A stretch of DNA of 64,000 nt. It comes from JAQUOT01 sp041651575. GTDB taxonomy: Archaea > Nanobdellota > Nanobdellia > SCGC-AAA011-G17 > JAFCDX01. The translations under genes were made by a program, and so were the position numbers. Below, in pieces: positions 24,997 through 33,140 of this stretch. The notes under the pieces were generated by a model. The model had not been told where the DNA came from and made no database searches. It worked only from the letters and a program-made list of their open reading frames with translations. The stretch covers positions 310,001-374,000 of the forward strand of contig JBAZJB010000001.1 of the NCBI GenBank assembly GCA_041651575.1. The letters run 5' to 3'. The number at the start of each line of letters is the position of its first letter. The first letter of the stretch is position 1.

Positions 24997-26229
24997 TTAC
25001 TGTTTAATCATACCATAACCAATTAAACGCCACCTATTATTTATCATTCTAGATACAGCAAACCTATCTTCTTTTCCTGCGCAGATTGGCCTTTTTAATT
25101 CTAAATGAGCTTTTCCTTTTGCTAATTCTGTTATAATACCTAAAGTTATAGCAGAATTTACATTTAACATTAATGCTTCTCCTTTTCTTAAAAGTTCTAC
25201 TTTAATCTCTTCTTTTTCTCCAACAACTTTTTCAAGTAATTTTATCTCTAAATCTAAACTATTAAAAATATCTGGTAATTTACCTACGTGACCAACAATA
25301 TTTCCAACTAAAGTATCTGATTTTACTATGCTAGGATCTAAAGATGTTAAAATTCCTATAGAACCTCCAGGAATTACTTCTTTTACAGATTTGCTTCCTG
25401 TTTTTAAATCTAAAATTTCTGTTTGAATAACTTTCCAATTTGTTTTATTGTGTTCTTCTATTTTTATTCCAGGTCTTAATTCTATTTTATCTCCAATTTT
25501 TAATATTCCTTGTTTTAATGCTCCTCCAAGAACTCCACCAACTAATTTGTTAAGATCCATTCCAGGTTTGTTAACATCAAAGCTTCTTGCTACTAACATT
25601 AAAGGTTCTTTTTTTGTATCTCTTGTTGGAACAGATAAATTACAAATTGATTCTATCACTTTGTTAATATTTATATTATGTTTTACAGAAACAGGAATTA
25701 TTTCTGCTTTTTCTGCGATTGTTCCTTTAATAAATTCTTTAATTTGATTATAATTTTTTATTGCTTGTTCTTTATCAACTAAATCAATTTTGTTTTGAAT
25801 TATTATTATATTTTTTATTCCAATTAAAGATATAGCAATTAAATGTTCTTTAGTTTGTGGTTGTGGACATTCTTCATCTGCAGCTATTAATAATATTGCA
25901 GCATCCATTATTGCAGCTCCAGATAACATTGTTGCCATTAAAGTTTCATGTCCTGGTGCATCTACAAAAGAAACTTTTCTTGCAAATTCTGTTTCTCCTT
26001 TACAATTTGGACATTTTTTGTCTTTTGTATAAATATTACATTTCTTACATTTGTAAAAAGAAATATCTGCATAACCTAATCTTATTGTAATTCCTCTTTT
26101 AATTTCCTCAGAATGAGTATCAGCCCAAACACCAGATAGTTTTTCCAATAAAGAAGTTTTTCCAGAATCAACATGACCAATAAAACCAATGTTTATTTGT
26201 GGTTGTATTGGTTCTTTTTCAGAAACCAT
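24997..26229 (-). CDS. eif2g: translation initiation factor aIF2 subunit gamma
   Basis: GTPase subunit of aIF2, which delivers initiator Met-tRNA to the 30S subunit. The G1 loop GHVDSGKT is at residues 18-25. A zinc knuckle is inserted in the G domain (C61, C64, C73, C76), as is typical for this subunit. DAPGHE (about 90-95) and NKIDL (about 147-151) are G3 and G4. Two beta-barrel domains follow, and the C-terminus reads RFAVSRMINNRWRLIGYG. It is preceded by S6e with 6 bases between them. Confidence 0.97.
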   Translation of the reverse strand: MVSEKEPIQPQINIGFIGHVDSGKTSLLEKLSGVWADTHSEEIKRGITIRLGYADISFYKCKKCNIYTKDKKCPNCKGETEFARKVSFVDAPGHETLMATMLSGAAIMDAAILLIAADEECPQPQTKEHLIAISLIGIKNIIIIQNKIDLVDKEQAIKNYNQIKEFIKGTIAEKAEIIPVSVKHNININKVIESICNLSVPTRDTKKEPLMLVARSFDVNKPGMDLNKLVGGVLGGALKQGILKIGDKIELRPGIKIEEHNKTNWKVIQTEILDLKTGSKSVKEVIPGGSIGILTSLDPSIVKSDTLVGNIVGHVGKLPDIFNSLDLEIKLLEKVVGEKEEIKVELLRKGEALMLNVNSAITLGIITELAKGKAHLELKRPICAGKEDRFAVSRMINNRWRLIGYGMIKQ

Positions 26230-26235
26230 TAATGT

Positions 26236-26640
26236 TTAAGCCTCCTTTTTTACTTCTTCAGGTTTAGCTTCTACTTCTTTTTTAGGTATTAATTTTTCTA
26301 CTTCTGCATCGCCTTTAACACATTTTAAATTAACTTGAGCAATATCTTCTGCAATTATAGAACCATGAACAGTTTTTCTTTTTATTCCATCTTTTGGCAT
26401 ATCTCTAAAACCAACACTTCTTTTGGATAAAATCTTTTTTCTTCCTGGAATAGGTAGATCTGATCTCATTGGGAATCCAGATTTATCTGAACCACCAGTA
26501 ATTTTAAATTCTGAATTAGGTATTCCAACTAAATTTCCTGAGATAGTATCATTTATTTTTTTGTTTAGAAAAACAGAGCCATCTACTTCTTGCTGTAAGC
26601 ATTTTCCTGATTTTGTTCCAATTACAACTTTTATTGCCAT
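26236..26640 (-). CDS. rps6e: 30S ribosomal protein S6e
   Basis: Archaeal and eukaryotic small-subunit protein, here 134 aa. The conserved core includes GNLVGIPNSEFKITGGSDKSGFPMRSDL (about residues 35-62) and RKTVHGSIIAEDIAQVNLKCVKGD (about 88-111). A Lys/Glu-rich tail follows. It sits between aIF5B and aIF2-gamma, a common archaeal translation cluster. A run of A/T-rich bases 60 long separates it from aIF5B. Confidence 0.96.
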   Translation of the reverse strand: MAIKVVIGTKSGKCLQQEVDGSVFLNKKINDTISGNLVGIPNSEFKITGGSDKSGFPMRSDLPIPGRKKILSKRSVGFRDMPKDGIKRKTVHGSIIAEDIAQVNLKCVKGDAEVEKLIPKKEVEAKPEEVKKEA

Positions 26641-26702
26641 TTTTAAGTATTTTAAGTGAATTTTAGGTATTTAAATTGTTTACTGTTTTGAATTTTAAAG
26701 GA

Positions 26703-28445
26703 TTAAACACCCCATAAAGGGTTTTCTTTTCTTTGTTTTTCAGCTATTTCTTTTAAGATATCCTTTTCATCCTTAGATAAGAATTTCTGCAAGTCTTTAT
26801 ACTTCCTGAATTCTTCTTCTGTTAAAAAAGAATATAAAATATCAAGGGCTTTTAGCTGTCTATTATAAGTAATATCTGGCAAGGAAACTGCTGCTTGTTT
26901 TCCTGATTCTAATTCTTTTATGTTTTCTTTGTCTAATTGCATGCTTTTTACATAAGTTAATTTTTTTATGTCTTTAAATAAAATAGTATCTAAAACTAAT
27001 TTTCCTGCAAGAACTTCTACACCAACTACAACAGGATTTGCTTGTCTAAAAATAGAATCTGGCAATATTTTAATTTTAACAATCTTAGTTAAACCTTCAA
27101 GTTTTTTCTTTTCAATTAATAATCTTTGTTCTTTCTGCCAAATTTTTAAATCATCCACAATTTTGTAAACAATTTTATTTGTAATAACTTTAACTTGTTT
27201 TTCTGAATCTAGTTCATGCAAATAAGTTTCTGCATCTTCAACCATTTCAACATTGAATCCCATTATTGCTCTACTTAAAGGATCTAAATCTGCAGATACT
27301 TCGGAAATATCTCTCTTATTTATTTTTCCTAAAGAAGCTTTTTTTATTTTTCTTCCTTCTGCTCTTAGTAATCCCATTAATGCTTCTAAAGAACCAAGCG
27401 AATCTGCTTTGATAATAATTCCACTATCGTCTACGTCTAATAAAACTTCATTAACTTCTTTTGTAATTTCTTTTTTATCTTCTTCTAAATTTTTAATAAC
27501 ATGAAGTGGCATTCCAGAGAAAACATCTTTTGCTTCTTGTGCAATAACTTTTACACCAATTGCAGCGCTTGCTTCGTTAATAGGTTTTAATTTTCCTTTT
27601 TTATCTGATTCAAATAAAGCTTTTATTTTTGTTATAATAGGACCATTTAATCCACCAATAATAATTTGATCTGATTTTTTTATTGTTCCATCATAAATAA
27701 TTGTATCCATTGACGTACCAAGACCTTTTTCTTCTTTGACTTCAAGAATAATTCCTTTTCCAGGACCATTTACTTCTATATCTAATGATTTTTCCAAATA
27801 TTTTTGTGCTAATCCTAAAATCACTGAAAATAATTCTGGCATTCCTTCTGAAGTTTTTGCAGAACAAGGAATCATAGCAATTTGAGTTGTATAATCTGAA
27901 ACTCTGTCAAATCTTTCTGCATTAAAGCTTAAAGAATATAAATCCCCAACTAATTCATACAATCTTTTTTCTAAAATTCCTTTTGTTGTATCAGATTGTA
28001 ATTCTATATTTTCCATTAATGTTTTACCAGGATAAGAATGCCAACCTTGCAATAAATCAATTTTATTTAAAGCTATGATAAAAGGAGTTTTATATTGTTT
28101 TAAAATTTCAATAGATTCTTTTGTTTGATCCATTACACCTTCATTAATATCAATTACTAAAATTGCTAAATCTGCTAAGTTTCCTCCACGTTTTCTTAAA
28201 TTATTAAAAGCTGCATGACCTGGAGTGTCTATCATTAATAATCCTGGAATTTTTAAATTAGATTTTTGTAATAACTTACCACAAATTTTTTCTATTGTAT
28301 CCAAAGGAATATTGTAAGATCCAATTGCTTGAGTAATTCCACCTGCTTCGCCTTTTAAGATAGAAATATCTTTTATTTTCTCTAAGATACTCGATTTTCC
28401 ATGGTCTATGTGACCAACCAAAACTACTATAGGCTGCCTTATCAT
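26703..28445 (-). CDS. infB: translation initiation factor aIF5B
   Basis: GTPase that promotes subunit joining (IF2 orthologue). G1 GHIDHGKS is at residues 11-18, G3 DTPGHAAF at about 73-80 and G4 NKIDL at about 126-130. The archaeal-type domains II, III and IV follow, ending with LSFLTEEEFRKYKDL and a C-terminal helix. The 580-aa length is normal for the intein-free archaeal form. It starts directly from the first ATG. It leads the cluster with S6e and aIF2-gamma. Confidence 0.97.
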   Translation of the reverse strand: MIRQPIVVLVGHIDHGKSSILEKIKDISILKGEAGGITQAIGSYNIPLDTIEKICGKLLQKSNLKIPGLLMIDTPGHAAFNNLRKRGGNLADLAILVIDINEGVMDQTKESIEILKQYKTPFIIALNKIDLLQGWHSYPGKTLMENIELQSDTTKGILEKRLYELVGDLYSLSFNAERFDRVSDYTTQIAMIPCSAKTSEGMPELFSVILGLAQKYLEKSLDIEVNGPGKGIILEVKEEKGLGTSMDTIIYDGTIKKSDQIIIGGLNGPIITKIKALFESDKKGKLKPINEASAAIGVKVIAQEAKDVFSGMPLHVIKNLEEDKKEITKEVNEVLLDVDDSGIIIKADSLGSLEALMGLLRAEGRKIKKASLGKINKRDISEVSADLDPLSRAIMGFNVEMVEDAETYLHELDSEKQVKVITNKIVYKIVDDLKIWQKEQRLLIEKKKLEGLTKIVKIKILPDSIFRQANPVVVGVEVLAGKLVLDTILFKDIKKLTYVKSMQLDKENIKELESGKQAAVSLPDITYNRQLKALDILYSFLTEEEFRKYKDLQKFLSKDEKDILKEIAEKQRKENPLWGV

Positions 28446-28479
28446 ATATTAACTTAGAAAAAGCTATTTTTAAAGGTTT

Positions 28480-28842
28480 TTATTTACCTAATGCAAAACT
28501 AAATTCAATGCGTTCCATCCAAGGATGATTATCTGTATATTTATAACATAAATCCATAATAGGATGATATTCACATCCATTGGGAAGATAATTGTGTCTT
28601 GAACGAATTCCGTTTGGAGTAACCACACCCCCTAAATTTATTACATAACCTCTATAAAAATGAATCTCTTTAGAATCTTCGAAAAAATGACCTTCAGGTA
28701 ATATAGGATTTATTACATTTCTAACATACTGATTAAAATGTTCTAAAACTTTAGGTTCTAATTTTTTTGCAGCTTCTTTTACTTCTAATTCTTTCTTTTG
28801 TATTAATGCAAATTCTTTTTTAATCTCTTCATCAAATGACAT
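28480..28842 (-). CDS. hypothetical protein, 120 aa
   Basis: Not recognised. The N-terminal 50 residues form a charged helix (KKEFALIQKKELEVKEAAKKL). The remainder is a compact region with several His, Tyr and Pro (HFFEDSKEIHFYRGYVINLGGVV, then HNYLPNGCEYHP), which could coordinate a metal. No signal peptide. It is upstream of aIF5B on the same strand with 34 bases between them and may be co-transcribed. Confidence 0.65.
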   Translation of the reverse strand: MSFDEEIKKEFALIQKKELEVKEAAKKLEPKVLEHFNQYVRNVINPILPEGHFFEDSKEIHFYRGYVINLGGVVTPNGIRSRHNYLPNGCEYHPIMDLCYKYTDNHPWMERIEFSFALGK

Positions 28843-28956
28843 AAAAATAAAAGATTTGTTTTATTTATATATATTTATTGACTAAAAAATAGAAATGCTT
28901 ATAAAGGAAATTTAACAGAAAGGTTTATAAATAAGACACCACTATAAAATGATAAA

Positions 28957-29319
28957 ATGGTAATAAACTTATCTGGTGGAATTGGTGGAACAAAAGCTCA
29001 TGTTAGTCATGAAATAGCAGACTTAGAAGAAAAAGTTGAAAGTCAAAGAAATTTCTTAATTAAGCAAGGTTTATACGCAGATATTGGAGCAGTTAATTCT
29101 GAATTAGAAACCATAGAAAAGGCTTATGTTAAAGCAGATAAAAAAGGAGCTAGCAAGGGTGGAAATGAAAAAATAGTAGGTGTATTAAATTATCAATATC
29201 TTTATCTAAGAAGAGTTATTTTAGAAAGACCTCAAGATAAAATGCAATTCTTAGAAGATTATATAAAATTAAATCTTCCAGAAGTAAAACAAGAAAAAAC
29301 TGGATTAAGTATATATTAA
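28957..29319 (+). CDS. hypothetical helical protein, 120 aa
   Basis: Not recognised. After a short glycine-rich N-terminus (INLSGGIGGTKAHV) the chain is mostly helical, with an acidic helix EIADLEEKVESQRNFLIKQ and a basic loop KADKKGASKGGNEK. A TATA (TTTATAAAT at about 28924) lies 30 bases upstream. Its stop codon abuts the stop of the convergent L24e gene. Confidence 0.65.
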   Translation: MVINLSGGIGGTKAHVSHEIADLEEKVESQRNFLIKQGLYADIGAVNSELETIEKAYVKADKKGASKGGNEKIVGVLNYQYLYLRRVILERPQDKMQFLEDYIKLNLPEVKQEKTGLSIY

Positions 29320-29523
29320 TTATTTCTTTTCTTTAGTAACTTCTTTTGCAACAGTTCCTTTTTCGTAAAATTTTGTCCATTTCATGTCTCTAGGTAATCT
29401 TCCTAGTTTTAACATATTTTTTTCGCATTTAGATGAACAAAAGAATAAGATTTTTCCATCTTTAGTAATATAAGATTTACCTGTTCCAGGTATTGTTGTT
29501 TCTCCACAAAAAGTGCATTTCAT
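29320..29523 (-). CDS. rpl24e: 50S ribosomal protein L24e
   Basis: Zinc-ribbon large-subunit protein, 67 aa. Four cysteine ligands are visible: CTFC (residues 3-6) and CSSKC (about 29-33). The family stretch LFFCSSKCEKNMLKLGRLPRDMKWTKFY is present (about 26-53). It is third in the cluster L7Ae - S28e - L24e, the conserved archaeal order. It starts 2 bases after the S28e stop. Confidence 0.95.
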   Translation of the reverse strand: MKCTFCGETTIPGTGKSYITKDGKILFFCSSKCEKNMLKLGRLPRDMKWTKFYEKGTVAKEVTKEKK

Positions 29524-29525
29524 TT

Positions 29526-29861
29526 TTATTTCCTTCTAGTTTGATTAAGTTTTCTTGCTTCTATTTCAGTTTCTCTCAACATTAAAATATCATCAATTCT
29601 TATAGGACCTTTAACATTTCTTCTTAAAACTTTTCCAGAATCACGACCATCTAAAATCCTGCATCTTACTTGAGTAACTTCTCCTCTCATCCCTGTTCTA
29701 CCAATTATTTCTTCAACTCTTGCAGGATAAGCATCAGTAAATAAACTACCTTTTGTAGTAGTCATAGAAGATTCTTTTAATTTCTCTGCAAACTTCAAAG
29801 TCTGCTTATCTTTTCTTTTTTCCTTTCTTTCTTCCTTCTTTACGGATTTATCTTTTGGCAT
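29526..29861 (-). CDS. rps28e: 30S ribosomal protein S28e with N-terminal extension
   Basis: The S28e core (about residues 44-111) has YPARVEEIIGRTGMRGEVTQVRC and the conserved end RGPIRxxDILMLRETEIEARKL, here beginning KGPIR. Usual S28e proteins are about 70 aa. This one is 111 aa because of a strongly basic, lysine-rich N-terminal extension of about 40 residues. An internal ATG at residue 33 would give a 79-aa protein. The extension may be real or may reflect a different start; the L7Ae stop lies 32 bases upstream of the listed start. Confidence 0.92.
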   Translation of the reverse strand: MPKDKSVKKEERKEKRKDKQTLKFAEKLKESSMTTTKGSLFTDAYPARVEEIIGRTGMRGEVTQVRCRILDGRDSGKVLRRNVKGPIRIDDILMLRETEIEARKLNQTRRK

Positions 29862-29893
29862 TTTACAATATTTTTATCAAAGAAGTTTTTTAT

Positions 29894-30247
29894 TCAGGCT
29901 TTCTTTAATTTATTAGTAAGATCCTTTATGATGTTCTTTGCGTCTCCTTCTTGGATTATAGCAATTGCTGCTGTTTTAATAGTTAATCCAGCTGAAGCAC
30001 CTAATTCTTCTTTTGAAGGTACAACAACTAAAGGTACGCCTTTTTCTTCGCATAAAGGTGGAAGATGCATAATAATTTCTTTTGGATCTACATCTTTAGC
30101 AACAACAACTAGTTTAGCAATTCCTCTTTCAATTGCTTTTGTAGCTTCATTACTTCCTTTCTTTACTTTTCCTGTTTTAGAAGCTTGTTCTACTGCTTCA
30201 TAAGCCTTGTTTACAACTTCTTTTGGTGATTCCTCATTAAGATTCAT
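29894..30247 (-). CDS. rpl7ae: 50S ribosomal protein L7Ae
   Basis: RNA-binding protein that recognises kink-turns in 23S rRNA, C/D and H/ACA guide RNAs and RNase P RNA. The 117-aa product has the family core KGSNEATKAIERGIAKLVVVAKDVDP (about residues 31-56) and LPPLCEEKGVPLVVVPSKEELGASAG (about 65-90). It is first in the L7Ae-S28e-L24e cluster. Confidence 0.97.
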   Translation of the reverse strand: MNLNEESPKEVVNKAYEAVEQASKTGKVKKGSNEATKAIERGIAKLVVVAKDVDPKEIIMHLPPLCEEKGVPLVVVPSKEELGASAGLTIKTAAIAIIQEGDAKNIIKDLTNKLKKA

Positions 30248-30356
30248 GTGATTTCCTCTTATTCATAGGTTTTATAGGCTATGAATTAATATTCTAGAAA
30301 ATCCAGTATTTAAATACTTTTTGTTATTAAGGTTTAAAGTACCTATTTTTAAGGTT

Positions 30357-31073
30357 TTACTTAGATACTTTCCATAAAACTTCAAACCATTTTCTATAAG
30401 AATTTGAAACATCTTTATTAACAATTAAGATTCCCATCAAATCTGACTTCCAAATTATATTCAAAACCTTATTTTCATAGATAACTATGGTGGCAGGTAA
30501 GATAAATTCTTCAGAAATATATCTCATCTTATAGGGAAATTCTTCTTCTAATTTTGTTTTTTTACTTAATAAAGCTCTTCCATAAATTTTATTTTGTTTT
30601 AATTTTAAATGCCATTGTTTGTAATAAGTTCCCATGGTTTCTTTCATACCCCAACCAGTTGCAAAGATTAGAATTTCTGTTTTACTTTCTGTTATTTCTT
30701 CTAAGATATTTATTATGGCTTTTTTTCCTTTGAAAATAGAAGCATCTTCCCTTTCAATTATTTCTCTTTTTTTCTCAATTTGGGGTAAAATTTCATTAAC
30801 TAATCTTTCTTTTTCAAGAATGTCTTGTTTCTGTCTTTCTATATAATTTTTAAGTTCAATTGGTTTTGTGGTTTCAAAACGTTTTATTCCTTTTACTGTT
30901 ATGTAACTAACTAAACCTTTATCTATTAATTTTTCCAAGTTATCATATACTATATTTCTGTGTAGTTTAGTTTTCTTTATTATTTTTCCAGCATTACAAG
31001 ATCCTAATTCTAATAGTGCTGAATATACTTTTGTTTCATTCTCTGTTAAACCCAATCGTTTTAATTCTATCAT
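30357..31073 (-). CDS. TrmB-family transcription regulator
   Basis: Regulator of 238 aa. The N-terminal TrmB-type winged HTH is residues 3-70 (LGLTENETKVYSALLELG ... LHRNIVYDNLEKLIDKGLVSY). A helical linker follows (about 75-110), then a C-terminal phospholipase-D-like sensor domain (about 110-238) with TEILIFATGWGMKETM and ATIVIYENKVLNIIW. TrmB regulators often bind sugars and control transport genes. It is divergent from three unknown genes. A 6-bp inverted repeat just upstream of its start is a candidate operator. Confidence 0.85.
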   Translation of the reverse strand: MIELKRLGLTENETKVYSALLELGSCNAGKIIKKTKLHRNIVYDNLEKLIDKGLVSYITVKGIKRFETTKPIELKNYIERQKQDILEKERLVNEILPQIEKKREIIEREDASIFKGKKAIINILEEITESKTEILIFATGWGMKETMGTYYKQWHLKLKQNKIYGRALLSKKTKLEEEFPYKMRYISEEFILPATIVIYENKVLNIIWKSDLMGILIVNKDVSNSYRKWFEVLWKVSK

Positions 31074-31075
31074 AA

Positions 31076-31094
31076 TGTCATCATATATATGACA
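31076..31094. promoter_or_regulatory. candidate operator of the TrmB-like regulator
   Basis: TGTCAT and ATGACA form a perfect inverted repeat with 7 bases between, 3 bases upstream of the regulator's start codon and within the divergent promoter. A TATA-like ATTTAAATAT near 31101-31110 serves the plus-strand genes. Autoregulation is inference. Confidence 0.5.
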
Positions 31095-31142
31095 ACAAGT
31101 ATTTAAATATTGCTATTATGCTACTTGTTAAAGGTAAATAAA

Positions 31143-31775
31143 ATGAAAACCGAAGTAAAAACATATCTGACTGAAATACCTCATAAAGGAAAAAATCTTA
31201 CTTTTCAGTATCCTTCGTTTAGAGGACCTTATGGAATCGTTGCAGAACAAATAGATAAGGAAGGATTAAGAAGACCCTCTTCTGCTGAAATAGCTTCATT
31301 AGTTTATGATGTAATACAAAACCCAAATAAAAAGTATGAATCAAAGATTTTAGAAATTTTAAGAAATGATTTCCTTTGGGAATTTACTGGAAATTTATGT
31401 CTTCCAAAATCAGGATCAGAGATAAGCAATGGAATTATCATTGAACAAAACCCAACAATTAAAGACAGAGAATTAATAATGAATAAAAGCTCTTTGATAA
31501 AAAGATTAAACGAAAATGATCCTAAAGTAAAATTTGTTCCATTCGGATTCAAAACAGAAGAGCAAACTGCCATTGAATTAGGAAAAAATCTTTATAATAT
31601 TGCAAAATATGGAGAAGAAGGTGCAGAAAAAGTTGCAGAGTTTGCTTCAAAATACAAATATAATACAAAACTTTGGAATTTTGATATTCATAGAGAAATT
31701 ACAATCATATCTACTTTTATTAGCCAGAAAACCAATGTGTATGGACAAAGTGGTTATTGTTTTGGATGCTTTTGA
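31143..31775 (+). CDS. hypothetical protein with Cys-rich C-terminus, 210 aa
   Basis: I cannot assign a function. The soluble alpha/beta protein has SFRGPYGIVAEQI near the N-terminus, then helices with EILRNDFLWEFTGNLCLP. Central KVKFVPFGFKTEEQTAIELGKN and an unusual tail GQSGYCFGCF follow. An upstream in-frame ATG at 31110 is nearer the TATA than leaderless spacing allows, so 31143 is chosen. It is first of three genes divergent from a TrmB-like regulator. Confidence 0.7.
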   Translation: MKTEVKTYLTEIPHKGKNLTFQYPSFRGPYGIVAEQIDKEGLRRPSSAEIASLVYDVIQNPNKKYESKILEILRNDFLWEFTGNLCLPKSGSEISNGIIIEQNPTIKDRELIMNKSSLIKRLNENDPKVKFVPFGFKTEEQTAIELGKNLYNIAKYGEEGAEKVAEFASKYKYNTKLWNFDIHREITIISTFISQKTNVYGQSGYCFGCF

Positions 31776-31845
31776 TTAGTTAGAATAAAATATCAAAAAA
31801 GAAATGATTTGAAAAATATAAAAAATTTAAAGTTAGGTAAATAAA
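31776..31845 (+). other. spacer resembling a gene 3' end
   Basis: GATTTGAAAAATAT...ATTTAAAGTTAGGTAA followed by an ATG a few bases later occurs here, just before the 31846 gene, and again at 32461-32508, where it is the coding 3' end of that gene followed by the next ATG. The first copy is non-coding and looks like the tail of a lost or shortened duplicate gene. Confidence 0.55.
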
Positions 31846-32508
31846 ATGAAAACACAAAAAGTTGACACAAATCTTGAATGGGAAGATCCTATCTGTAAAG
31901 CAACAGTAAGAAATTATCATGAAAATGAGGATGCACTTTTAATAATGCTAAATCAGGTATTGAGTAAAAATAAAAATGTTAAATTGGAAATCTTTCACAT
32001 TCATAATGGACCGAACTTAGATTATGGGAATGTAAACTACGTTTACAAAATTAATGATAAAAGAATATCTATCGAAATTGATAAAAATTCTTTTTATACC
32101 CTTAACACAAAAGGAATGGGTCTTAATCTTACTTCTAAAATCACTATTTATCCAGCAAGATATAAATTACAAATAGAAAGAGATAACGAAACAGATCCAA
32201 ATAACGAAACAAATCCAACAATTTGTTTAAACTTAAGAGGAAATAAATTATACCTAAAAGACGGAGATACAGAAAAAGAAGATTTTTCTGATAATGGCCC
32301 CCCTTATTATTTAGATACTACTCCAGACTTTCAAAGTTCTTTTGAATTAGGAAAAAGATTTTATAAACTTAACAAACCATTAATCAAACCTCTTGAAGAA
32401 TTGATTGAATTAGTTAATACTAAAAGATTATCTCAATCTAGGAAAATGCTATCTAAAACCGATTTGAAAAATATCATAACATTATATAAAAGATTTAAAG
32501 TTAGGTAA
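31846..32508 (+). CDS. hypothetical protein, 220 aa
   Basis: Not recognised. A soluble protein with a strand-rich centre (VKLEIFHIHNGPNLDYGNVNYVY, about residues 45-67), an acidic Asn/Asp/Thr-rich loop (ERDNETDPNNETNPT) and a helical basic C-terminus. No signal peptide. It lies 6 bases before the next gene, so the two are co-transcribed. A relic of its 3' end lies just upstream of its own start. Confidence 0.68.
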   Translation: MKTQKVDTNLEWEDPICKATVRNYHENEDALLIMLNQVLSKNKNVKLEIFHIHNGPNLDYGNVNYVYKINDKRISIEIDKNSFYTLNTKGMGLNLTSKITIYPARYKLQIERDNETDPNNETNPTICLNLRGNKLYLKDGDTEKEDFSDNGPPYYLDTTPDFQSSFELGKRFYKLNKPLIKPLEELIELVNTKRLSQSRKMLSKTDLKNIITLYKRFKVR

Positions 32509-32514
32509 TTAAAA

Positions 32515-33126
32515 ATGAAAAAAATGCAATTTTGGGAAGATAAATCTGATATAGTACAAAAATTAGCTTGGGAAGAATGGAAATATCTTAAAGAAGAATT
32601 AAATGGTAACATTATTTTAGTAGATATGTTTAGTAATGAAGGTTATATGTATTCTTATCTCACTAATCCTGAGATGTATGAATATGATCCTGAACGTTTT
32701 AAATATTTATTAGGATTAAAAGACACATTAGACTCAAAACTAATTGAAGAATATCAATCTAGAAAAGATCTTTATTTAAAAGACGTAAAAAGACTTATTG
32801 AAAACGGTTATAACGATTTTAAGCTTGGAGATTTTAAAATAAACTTGCCAATAACAGGGGGTAATAAGGGGTTAATTCATTGTAAATTAAAAACATCTTT
32901 GTATGAAGGCAATCAACAACTTCCAAAAAATATTTTGAAGAATGTTAAAAGATTTATTAGTCAAGATGATTTTATGAAAAGAGAAGGGTATAAAACACGT
33001 AAAGAAATGGGGTGGGGATGTTCTGAGAGCAGTTTATCTTGTTATTATCCAATAGAACCAACCGTCAAAGAAATGGAAAGATTATTTAAAACAATGAATG
33101 AATTATATAAAACACATAAGTTTTAA
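32515..33126 (+). CDS. hypothetical protein, 203 aa
   Basis: Not recognised. Helical N-terminal two thirds with many Tyr and Lys (EYDPERFKYLLGLKDTL, YQSRKDLYLKDVKRL). A strand region with ITGGNKGLIHCKLKT follows, then GWGCSESSLSCYYPIEP near the C-terminus, carrying two cysteines. No membrane helix. It is third of the genes facing away from the TrmB-like regulator and ends 14 bases before the convergent gltX stop. Confidence 0.68.
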   Translation: MKKMQFWEDKSDIVQKLAWEEWKYLKEELNGNIILVDMFSNEGYMYSYLTNPEMYEYDPERFKYLLGLKDTLDSKLIEEYQSRKDLYLKDVKRLIENGYNDFKLGDFKINLPITGGNKGLIHCKLKTSLYEGNQQLPKNILKNVKRFISQDDFMKREGYKTRKEMGWGCSESSLSCYYPIEPTVKEMERLFKTMNELYKTHKF

Positions 33127-33140
33127 TTCTTTTTAAGGTT

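Noticed and set aside
25448..25747. Open frame of 99 codons antisense to aIF2-gamma
   Set aside because: The opposite strand codes for conserved GTPase domains; the antisense frame has no family features.
31110..31142. Longer start for the first gene of the TrmB island
   Set aside because: The ATG at 31110 lies within or just after the TATA-like element, so the codons before 31143 would hardly be transcribed.
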